The translations under genes were made by a program, and so were the position numbers. The notes below the pieces were generated by a model, which was not told the origin of the DNA, searched no databases, and was given only the letters and a program-made list of their open reading frames with translations. A DNA stretch of 64,000 bases from Toxorhynchites rutilus septentrionalis (Eukaryota; Arthropoda; Insecta; Diptera; Culicidae): contig NC_073746.1 of NCBI RefSeq assembly GCF_029784135.1, positions 67,706,763 through 67,770,762 on the forward strand, given 5' to 3'. This document shows positions 55,436-64,000 of the stretch, in pieces (within the stretch, counting starts at the first letter, position 1; each line of letters begins with the position of its first letter).

Positions 55436-56430
55436 CGGATAAGAACTTATGACGTAAGATTACGTCTCCCTGGAATATATTTGAAGTACAAATTAACATT
55501 CATGTTTCACGCTCTCACGTTCCTGAGCCATTACGATAAGATTTATTTCAAAGCGTAAATTGTAGTTTTCTCACAATTGGCAGTGCATCCAAATTTTCCA
55601 CTACTTGAATCAATACGATCAAACGCAATATGTTATACATGGCATGAATTTTAATAGCGCTAGAGGCGAATGATCTTTGTGGTTTAAAGCCTCTATAATA
55701 AAGAAAATCAATGAAGAAATCATTCACAATTCTAACCAGCTGCGTGGGCTCGTGTACCCAAACGAGAATATATAAAAGAGCTCCCCAAAGGTAGGATAAA
55801 TTCCGTAACAACAAGACCGTTGCTGCAAGTAATCGATTGCGGCTTATGTTGTTCCAATATAATCAAGATCATCATGCAACAAATATCTTTACGTAGTCCT
55901 ACGTCAACTATACGGTCGTGTCTCGGGCACAATCCTTCAACTTTTTTCAACAAATATGAACCACTTTCACACTCAAAAGGGATTCTAAACAGGGGTTACC
56001 TAACACTCCTCTAAAACTACATAGAGCTTGTTGTGCACTGTCAGAAACTCAGCATCATATCTTCGCGGTAATGGGATATTGTGCTGCTTGAATTAACTTT
56101 CAAGGAGGTTATAGAAATGCTGTTAGATATTTTCCAATAGTTACTTACTTCTCATTCAATTCATTGACAAAGTTATAGTAAAAACGTTTTCAATAGTTTA
56201 AAAAGAGAATCGCAAATTCAGTGAGGATACCTAATAAAATAACAAGTAACGTTTCAACGAGATAACGATAACGTTAATTTTCGCTGTGAACGAATTTCTG
56301 ATGATTTGCACATCAATCGAATCGAATTTTTTTAAAATTTGTTTAACGGTTTAAATTAAAGAAAATTGTAAACATTCCCACCTTTCCATGCTTTTGTTAT
56401 GCCGATCTGTGTGCTTACTAATCCATGCCT
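55436..56430 (+). repeat. GACGTAG-family fragments
   Basis: At 55450-55465 lies a variant GACGTAAGATTACGTC followed by TCCCTGGAATATAT, as at 47982-48013. At 55893-55908 CGTAGTCCTACGTC is followed by AACTATACGGTCGTGTC, as at the gap edge and at 5690. 56266-56420 matches 34330-34500 (AACGTTAATTTTCGCTGTGA, ACGAATTTCTGATGATT, CATCAATCGAATCG). These are diverged and broken, without coding capacity. Confidence 0.55.
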
Positions 56431-56579
56431 TCAATGACGAGTAACTGATACATTTGTTCTACGGATAATTTAAAGAGAGGAAATATTGCGATTTAAGCTC
56501 CACCAGTTTTTAACCCTTAGCGAACGAATGCCGCCATACTCGCGACAATGCAAATATTTTTAAAAAAAATCAAATACCG

Positions 56580-56755
56580 CGAATGAGTTTTTGTTTTTAT
56601 TTTGGATTTTTGGATTTTAGGATATTAGGCTTTTGGATTTTAAAATTTTAGCGTTTTAAGAATTTAGGTTTTTTTTCATTTTTTGTTGATAAATTTTTGT
56701 TATAAATTTTTGAATGTATGAATTTTTGATTTTTTGAATTCTTATTTTTTTACCA
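56580..56755. repeat. Decayed relative of the octamer satellite
   Basis: Irregular words such as TTTTGGATTTTTGGATTTTA and GGATATTAGGCTTTTGGATT recur with loose 8-10 bp spacing. The composition and words match the clean arrays at 57.25-57.77 kb, from which it is separated by a unit array in inverse orientation. Confidence 0.55.
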
Positions 56756-57200
56756 TTGAAATGAAACACAAATTTCTGCATTACTCGAGAACTAATCAAG
56801 CATATGAAGCCAAATTTGGCAAGTGGAGGTTTTAAGGGTCAAGAAATATTTCTATGGTGATTCGACACTCCTCCCCTCTCTCTATGGGGCGGCTGCCATA
56901 CAAATGAGACACAAATTTCTGCATAATTCAAGAACTAATCGAGCAAATGGAGCCAAATTTCTTTCTATAGTGATTCGACACTCCTCTCCACTCTTCACTC
57001 TCCAACCTCTGTTTTAGGTTTCTGTGATAGTTTGACATCCCTCCCTATATACATAAACATATATAAAAATGGGTCGCCAATTGTGCTGATCAGCGCAAAA
57101 CTCGAATTAGGAATGGGCTGTATTTATTTTATTGAATTTTCTGTATCAAACATATATTCCGTAGAACGGAGAAACATGCTTTTTGCGAGTGATTGTATTG
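56755..57200 (-). repeat. Inverted array of the 140-160 bp units plus one TIR-element end
   Basis: Reading on the minus strand, 56755-57050 holds two to three copies of the unit (complement of ATGAAACACAAATTTCTGCA, TTACTCGAGAACTAATCAAG, CCAAATTTGGC, CTCCTCCCCTCTCTCTATGG). 57120-57195 (TTCTGTATCAAACATATATT, CGGAGAAACATGC) matches the right end of the element at 51258-52043. Confidence 0.6.
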
Positions 57201-57247
57201 TGTCTGAAAATAATTTCATGTTATAATGGCGATATTTTAAGATGTTA

Positions 57248-57770
57248 TGATTTTATGATTTTAGGATTTTAGGATTTTAGGATTTTAGGATTTTAGGATT
57301 TTAGGATTTTAGGATTTTAGGATTTTAGGATTTTAGGATTTTAGGATTTTAGGATTTTAGGATTTTAGGATTTTAGGATTTTAGGATTTTAGGATTTTAG
57401 GATTTTAGGATTTTAGGATTTTAGGATTTTAGGATTTTAGGATTTTAGGATTTTAGGATTTTAGGATTTTAGGATTTTAGGATTTTAGGATTTTAGGATT
57501 TTAGGATTTTAGGACTTTTGGATTTTTGGATTTTTGGATTTTTGGATTTTTGGATTTTTGGATTTTTGGATTTTTGGATTTTTGGATTTTTGGATTTTTG
57601 GATTTTTGGATTTTTGGATTTTTGGATTTTTGGATTGTAGGATTTTAGGATTTTAGGATTTTAGGATTTTAGGATTTTAGGATTTTAGGATTTTAGGATT
57701 TTAGGATTTTAGGATTTTAGGATTTTAGGATTTTAGGATTTTAGGATTTTAGGATTTTAGGATTTTAGGG
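57248..57770. repeat. 8-bp satellites (AGGATTTT)n and (GGATTTTT)n in blocks
   Basis: Three adjacent blocks share one 8-bp register: AGGATTTT about 33 copies (57248-57510), GGATTTTT about 15 copies (57511-57633), then AGGATTTT about 16 copies (57634-57770). Each block is nearly uniform and the junctions are single variant units (AGGACTTTTG and TGGATTGTAG). The first octamer contains TTAGG. Confidence 0.97.
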
Positions 57771-57782
57771 ATTTTTTATTCA

Positions 57783-58440
57783 GATTTGTTGATTTGTTGA
57801 TTTGTTGGTTTGTTGATTTGTTGATTTGTTGATTTGTTGATTTGTTGATTTGTTGATTTGTTGATTTGTTGATTTGTTGATTTGTTGATTTGTTGATTTG
57901 TTGATTTGTTGATTTGTTGATTTGTTGATTTGTTGATTTGTTGATTTGTTGATTTGTTGATTTGTTGATTTGTTGATTTGTTGATTTGTTGATTTGTTGA
58001 TTTGTTGATTTGTTGATTTGTTGATTTGTTGATTTGTTGATTTGTTGATTTGTTGATTTGTTGATTTGTTGATTTGTTGATTTGTTGATTTGTTGATTTG
58101 TTGATTTGTTGATTTGTTGATTTGTTGATTTGTTGATTTGTTGATTTGTTGATTTGTTGATTTGTTGATTTGTTGATTTGTTGATTTGTTGATTTGTTGA
58201 TTTGTTGATTTGTTGATTTGTTGATTTGTTGATTTGTTGATTTGTTGATTTGTTGATTTGTTGATTTGTTGATTTGTTGATTTGTTGATTTGTTGATTTG
58301 TTGATTTGTTGATTTGTTGATTTGTTGATTTGTTGATTTGTTGATTTGTTGATTTGTTGATTTGTTGATTTGTTGATTTGTTGATTTGTTGATTTGTTGA
58401 TTTGTTGATTTGTTGATTTGTTGATTTGTTGATTTGTTGA
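57783..58440. repeat. 8-bp satellite (GATTTGTT)n, about 82 copies
   Basis: This is a nearly perfect array of GATTTGTT with one GGTTTGTT unit near its left end. It follows the AGGATTTT array after only 12 bp. Minus frames are open in all three phases (repeating QQINKSTN) and are not genes. Confidence 0.97.
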
Positions 58441-59835
58441 CAATAAAACAATAAAAAATAAATTTAAATTTCGTGTAAATTCTTTGAATGTGTGTTTCAT
58501 ATTTTAATAATGATAGGTTCTATAACTTCGCTGAAGATTGCAATTCGAATAGACGAGAAATTTCATTTTTATAATTTTTTAAATAAATAGTCCTCGTAGT
58601 ATCTTCAACAAACCTTCTAATTAAAAATAGTCTCTGGCCAATAAAATGACATTATAACAGAAAATGATTATCGCTATCATATAGAAAAAGTCTCAAACAG
58701 AATTGGGTACCTCCATTCCATGAGTTTGATAATAATAATACAATGAATTGAAATTTACTTTTGTTCGTTCAGAACAGGACTGTATTTGTGCGCTTTATTT
58801 TTTTTAGAAGCCACTGCGCAATGACTCCACTTTGAATAGTAATTGTCTTGAATTGCTCTTCGGGGATGTGATTCCCAAAAACGCGCAAAACACAATGCAA
58901 GAAAGAAGAATGTCCCCAAAACGGCACCGCCACATCGCGCGTCGCAGCGCGGTCTCCACAAAACCACCCGATACACCGAAATCCAATTACCATATCGGGA
59001 CTGGCCGGAGCCAACATCATCATCCACCCACACATAACCTCGCGCCGTTGCTGCTGCCGCTGTTCCAACTCGAGCGACCACTGGCCACCTCCGCCATCAC
59101 CACCGCCACCATCCGGCACCTGGAAAAAAAGGTTAAAGCTGTGAACCATCATCTCACAGTTTTCTCCCACCGCGTGGGCATTCCGGCTCTATCAGTTTTG
59201 GGTTCTTGTTCTTTTCTTCCCACGATACCCAAAGTGGTCGGAGGAAGCATATGTATGGATGAGTCAGCGACGAGTTCGTGGTTCGATTGGGGAGTGGGTG
59301 GAAGTGAGGAGAGGGTACTTGAAAGCCTAAAATAAACTTCCTAATTCAATGGCTCTGCGCTGCGACCGTCGGTCCATATGCATATCTCCATAACCGATAA
59401 CCAGTTTCTTGCTCTGTGACCTCTCTCTCTCTCTCGGTGTCTTCCCAAAGCGGTAAAAAAGGGTTAGTTGCATCCGAAGCGCACTGGGCGCACACATAAA
59501 GTAGTTCTCCGATCCCAAGAAGAATCCGGTGGAAGAGAGTGGGAGGCTGCAATCGGAATAAAAATTTTTCTAGCCTGCTGGTCCTCATGGGCTTCACACC
59601 TTGTACAGCATCATCATCGTCATCATCATCATCATCCGGAGCAAAAGCGTTCGGGTTTCTGCTGCGTCTCGTCGTGAAGGGGAAATTTACCCACACACAC
59701 GAAAAATGTGTTCGGGTTCACATTCGGGTGCCCGTGTTTTCTCTGTTTTGCTTCACACACGGTACTACATCGAACACGAAGCTACCCGAGCGGCGTCCGT
59801 GCTTCGAGACCGAGCGGCGTTCGATCCGCAGTGTT
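58441..59835. other. Upstream region of the putative gene at 59.84 kb
   Basis: After about 300 bp of AT-rich DNA, GC rises from 58.8 kb. Overlapping open frames on both strands in 58755-59700 have no domains and are attributed to composition. A short CAT/CATC microsatellite lies at about 59609-59637. This is probably 5' flanking or regulatory sequence of the following exon, by position. Confidence 0.35.
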
Positions 59836-60447
59836 CAGTGTGCAATTCGGTGCGCTATCAGTCAGTGGTTAGGAAGTATGCTCGTGCTCCCGCTGTGAAC
59901 GCGTTTGACACAGTATTCGCTCACATACGTTCGGTGCAAACGGATAGCAGCGCGCGCCGCGACGCGATACGGTGCATTCGATTCGCGATATTCGAGTGAA
60001 GGTGGATTCGCTCTTATCGGTAGTGCAAATATTGCGGAAGCCTTCGCACTCTCAGTTTCTCTGTCGCTCGGAGTGTGGGTGTGTTTGTGTTTGCATGTGG
60101 TTAGATCTGGATTATTCGTGCCTGTGGATGGTGACCGACTTTTCGCAAGGATAATGGAATTTTAATTGCATAAAGAGTGTGGCGCGAAGCGCAGTGTTAC
60201 TGATAACGGGAGCAAAATATGGCAAGGATAATCTAGACCAAAGTGTGAAAGCTGTGAAGGAAAAATAACGATAAACCTCCTGCGGGAGGAAAGAAACCCG
60301 ATACCAAAGAAAACCATGTATGAATCGCGCAAGGGTTCACTCTACCGGTGCTGTGAATAAAGTGTGTAGTTTAGAGATAAAACGATAATATATATAAATA
60401 TATATATTCGACAAGTCAATAGAGAAAAATATCAAACAGTGAAGAAG
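59836..60447 (+). promoter_or_regulatory. Probable transcription start region and 5' UTR
   Basis: Insect-type initiator matches occur at 59836-59846 (TGTTCAGTGTG) and 59857-59863 (ATCAGTC) in GC-balanced DNA without a TATA box. About 600 bp of sequence with many stops and several upstream ATGs follows, until the ATG at 60448. An AT-only stretch (ATATATATAAATATATATAT) lies at about 60389-60409. The call rests on initiator words, the sharp composition change and position upstream of an exon with a good donor. Confidence 0.4.
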
Positions 60448-60616
60448 ATGACGATGCTGGCGGTGAAAAATTTCTTCCTCCCGGAGCGGAAGGCTCCTCC
60501 GGAGGCGCCTAAGTTCTCCCGAATGCCGGAGGCATTCCTGCGCTCGATTCGGCGCCGCTCGCTGCGGATCAAGCGACCGAAGACGGTGATTGTGGAACGC
60601 GAAAAGCGGAAATCGG
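60448..60616 (+). CDS. Putative first coding exon of an unidentified gene (basic N-terminus)
   Basis: The frame starts at ATG 60448 with A at -3 and a second ATG two codons on (MTMLAVKNFF). It encodes 56 codons plus one base: a Pro/Glu-containing segment (PERKAPPEAPKFSRMPEAF) followed by a strongly basic stretch (LRSIRRRSLRIKRPK) that could bind acidic membrane lipids, nucleic acid or a partner, or serve as a localisation signal. A donor follows at 60617 (TCGG|GTAATT), and read-through meets a stop within three codons, as expected if splicing is needed. Third positions are mostly G or C (for example CTC CCG GAG CGG AAG GCT CCT CCG GAG GCG), unlike flanking DNA. The protein is not recognised, and its remaining exons lie beyond the window. 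Confidence 0.55.
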
Positions 60617-63600
60617 GTAATTAGCCTTCTCTCCTTGTTTGTTCTGTTAGAGTGGTGCCGGGAAATGGCATAATCTCGGGGTGTATGCGATCATGATGTG
60701 GTTCAAATTTCGATCGATACGATCGAATTCGGTCTGAGAAAAAGTTCGCCTGAGCCCCGCAGCAGGTGGTCTGACCGCGTGACGCAATCGGTCCTCTTTC
60801 AAATGTTGTTGATACATTGGACTAACCCAAGTGTGCGCAGTTCGCGCTTAGATTGTGTACACTCGTCGGGAGGATATGTTTATACATTACGCCGCGCCGA
60901 CAGATTAATCACCCTCTCGTCGCCATGGTAGACGTCAATCGGGAGGGACGGCAGTGTGTCAGGTCACTGCAGCAGTAGCCGCCACCACCATCGTCATCAT
61001 GATGGTGATATGATGATGTCAAGCAGTTAATATGTGCATTGCCTCTTTCGCGAGGAATTTGGCGGAATTAACGAGCTGAGCGATTGAATGATAGTGCGCG
61101 TTGTCTGCGTGCACTCATGTGGTCCGCAGCTGGAGTATGGGCCTGAACCCAAAGTGGTGGTGATTCTTGGCGGCCGGAAATTGACTCAAATGCGAATGGG
61201 CCAGACCCTAGACGTGTGGGGAAATTTAATCTTTATTGCACTTCGTGTAGTATTTCTAGTTAGACCAGCACTAAATAATGATAACCGACATGTTTGCGGT
61301 TAGGATAATGTGCAGAGGCTCAGATAGCGCATTCCGGTAAAGTACCACCGTTCAGCAGTGGTAGTAGAGTTCTAAGCTAAGCTGATAAGACGCATTTCTG
61401 CTTATTTTTGCTATCTCCGAAGTAAATGATTGTGTGTGTTTGCTAGATAGCGGTTTCAAGTTTGTTGTTTTGGGTGTTCACCTCGGTGTTTGTCTTCCGT
61501 GCAAATGTGTGGTCAAATCAGTTTCGGTACATATTCGTATTATATAATTGTCACTATGATATAAGTGCTATAATGAAATTGAGCAAAGGGCTCAATTGAT
61601 TTCAATGTGATAAATGTTTGTGTTCGATTCCAGTCCTGGTTTTTCGTCAAAGAAATTTCTTCGCCCCTGCTCAAAATACATTCAGGGCGTGTTATTTGGC
61701 ATAGAACATTGATGCCATTCAAGAAAATGATATGTTTATGACTAAATACTAAAATTTGCTCTCATTACACCGGTGTTCAAACTTGAACATTTCCCCGTTT
61801 CTGTAGAAGAAACGCAAATAATGATCGAGACACTACGAAATTTCTTATAAGATAACAATTTATGCATAAATCTATTTGTCCGAAATACGAATCTATCAGC
61901 ATATATTGAAGATCATGAAAATATCTATCGAATATCGTTTATGGTCGTTATAGACCAATTAGTGGCATTTGGAGACGACATGAGAATAAAATTACACAAA
62001 GTTATCCATTTTGTTGTTCGAAAAGTACAATAAAAAAGACATTCAACAATTCATATCCGAATGTTTTTGTTTTGTTTCTAATTTGTTGTATTCATCTAAT
62101 TTGTTGTATTCATCGTTCATCGAATTGGTTGGAATAAAACAACATTCGAATGTTCACGGCAACCATTTTCACGGCTCACTCCTTTCGATGGCCCCACGAA
62201 TGCTGGTACATATTCAGTTACTTTCGAGGTTTCGATTTTTAGGATTTTCAGTGTCAAAATGATTTTTCCCGTCTTGTGGCATTAAATCACATAATATCTT
62301 CAAGCTTCGATCGGCAAAATAACTGGACAAATCAAATGCTAGATGTTATCTCATAACTATATTTTCTGAATCACAAAATGAACCACTGTATCCTTTTTTT
62401 TCATTTTTTAAATGGAAGTCACACAATCGTCCTGCGTACCATACTTTTTGAAGTAATCTATGAATTTGGACGTATTTAGTAGGACTCGAAGGAGGGAATT
62501 TCTGTGAGTATGTTGTGTGGAACCTGTTCCGAGCCTCAAAAATGGGAAACAAAGAAAAAAATAGTTTCAAAGTATGTGAGTTGATGATTCACATATCTTA
62601 ATCTATGCCTTCTCAAAAATGGAAAATTCTTAACTAAACGTCGATAATCGTTCATTATAATAAATTTAACTAAACTAACCATAGAACCATGTGCCAGAAT
62701 CATCCACGAACAATTGAATAAATGAACTCTAAAAAATTATGTGCAAATTATAGAAACAACGTGCAGAGATTGGCTTACATTTTTAAATAATGATTTTAAT
62801 ATTGAGGATTATAATAAAGTTTGAAAACCCGAAAGAATCCATCGCGAATCCATCGGAAAGATCGGTTGCACATGGTGCATTAAAGCCGAGTATTGTAGGC
62901 AAAAGAGTTACTATATGAGTAGAGATATGCCAAAGTGATTATTCAACACGTTAGCGTTCAACTGCATGCTACAAACTCCGGGGAAATCTATTCGGAATCG
63001 TTTAAATGGGAATATCAACACCACCTGCCGTATTAACCAGATTTAGTTCCATCCGGATTCACTTGTTCCGATCGATGATTTTGAGAAGAAATATTCATAA
63101 TCAGGGTAGGTATTTACTCGCGAGTATATTCGTGATGCAAAATCTGATGATCAGCAAGTAATCTAATTTCTGATTGGAAGAGCGGCTCGCAGCTATTCAA
63201 TTTGAAGCTTCATTTCACCAAAATGAATTGTCCTGTACCGTCTTCCAGAAAAAAGTGGTATTAAAAGGGGCATATCAGTCACGCTTACCACTACATAATC
63301 GATGTCAATGAGAAATATTCTCATTAACCGCTTGTCATAAATAAAGCGGTATTTTCATTGAAAATAATAGAATTTCTACAGCTAATAAGCATCAAAGCAA
63401 AATCATGCGATGGCAAGTAGGAATTTGCAGAATTTAAGATAAATACGAATATTTTTTTTACCCCACCTCGGAGAGAGTGCCCTAAATGTTCAGCGATTTT
63501 TTTGAAAAAAGAACATTCGAGCGAGTGGGACTTGTGAACGTGACTTATTGTCGTTGGAATTAGATGTTTTATAGGCTGGTTTCATGCCATATTCAAGACG

Positions 63601-64000
63601 TTTTCTACCTTTGCCTTGACTTGGGACTGTTATGCTTTCTTCCCTTGTGGTTTATGAGGTGTGAGGGGGTCGAAAGAGCGTCTACCCTATCTTAAACATA
63701 TAATTCATTTATTTGCATATTTTCATTTTTCAATTCCAATTTCATGGAAAAGTGTTTTCTACATTGAAGTTCTATATTGGCATTTTGATATTAATATGAA
63801 GCTTTTATGTCACCTGATCCAATGTTTGACTTCCTTCTAACCATTTAGTAAGAGCCTGTTATGTCTTCTTTATGTTTCTTTTTTATCTTTCTATGATATG
63901 CTTCAATATTTGTTCAAACTAGTTTACCATTACAGTGAAGCTGCAATTCCAAGTGACCGTAAGTATAAACTTCTAGTCCTATAATGGCCCTAATTCGGCT
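60617..64000 (+). other. Probable first intron of the gene at 60.45 kb, running off the window
   Basis: No further exon was recognised. The proximal 700 bp stay GC-balanced, with a CATCATCATGATGGTGAT-like microsatellite near 60988-61020, and may be regulatory. From about 61.4 kb the sequence is AT-rich. It contains a SINE fragment and a 17-bp tandem duplication (CTAATTTGTTGTATTCAT) near 62080-62112. Confidence 0.4.
61618..61735 (+). mobile_element. Internally deleted Feilai-like SINE fragment
   Basis: It begins at box B (TGTTCGATTCCAGTCCTGG), continues TTTTTCGTCAAAGAAATTTC, then ACATTCAGGGCGTGTTATTT and GGCATAGAA, and jumps to the 3' end ATGCCATTCAAGAAAATG. Order and sense match the complete SINE at 17708-17984. 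The tRNA-like A box and a large internal part are missing. Confidence 0.75.

Noticed and set aside
57757..58500. 247-residue minus ORF repeating QQINKSTN (Asn/Gln-rich, prion-like)
   Set aside because: The (GATTTGTT)n satellite lacks stops on this strand; frames in all phases are equally open and there is no gene context.
58755..59700. Overlapping ORFs over 100 codons on both strands
   Set aside because: They overlap one another in GC-rich DNA, show no domain, and fit promoter-proximal composition.

Overview
This 64 kb window is nuclear DNA from an insect, most likely a culicine mosquito. It has AT-rich intergenic sequence, eukaryotic tRNA genes with intragenic promoters (two with introns), SINEs resembling Aedes Feilai (tRNA-like head, GAA-triplet tail), a BEL/Pao element whose Gag starts with a PHD finger, and very dense MITEs. 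The species assignment is inference from repeat families. No complete ordinary protein-coding host gene is visible. The two long intact reading frames both belong to retrotransposons.

Layout. 0-5 kb: tRNA-Ala(AGC), tRNA-Lys(CTT), tRNA-Asn(GTT) and a broken tRNA-Asn, all on the minus strand, between short fold-back repeats; a 57-bp exon-like island lies at 5.43 kb. 6-10.5 kb: a 140-160 bp unit array, a Tc1-like transposase relic, and a 2.8-kb Harbinger-like element (TSD TAA) carrying a nested hAT MITE (8-bp TSD) and a SINE; then another tRNA-Asn. 10.5-18.3 kb: initiator tRNA-Met, two internally repetitive TIR elements, a 1.29-kb mariner with one premature stop, and a piggyBac-type MITE (TTAA ends) interrupted by a SINE with a 12-bp TSD. 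19.8-21.7 kb: a membrane-anchored ORF remnant split by a hAT relic. 24.2-25.1 kb: an 8-bp satellite. 25.75-29.8 kb: an intact restriction-like-endonuclease (R4/Dong-like) non-LTR retrotransposon. 30-37 kb: dispersed repeats and a 500-N assembly gap. 37.17-44.16 kb: a complete, apparently very young BEL/Pao element with 505-bp LTRs that look identical. 45-57 kb: a mosaic of fold-back and inverted repeats, and two tandem intron-bearing tRNA-Tyr genes at 53.3-53.9 kb. 57.2-58.4 kb: three more 8-bp satellites in direct succession. 58.5-64 kb: higher-GC sequence that looks like the promoter, 5' UTR and first coding exon of a plus-strand host gene whose first intron runs off the window.

Functionally the window is a tRNA-bearing intergenic or intronic region built by repeated rounds of transposon insertion. 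Several insertions can be ordered by nesting and target-site duplications. The retrotransposons at 26 and 37.7 kb are the only elements with visibly intact coding capacity. The most unusual signals are the set of four octamer satellites sharing one 8-bp period, a mosaic repeat family with a near-palindromic GACGTAG(N)CTACGTC motif and ~95-bp inner units, and the young BEL element with a YVDN reverse-transcriptase box.
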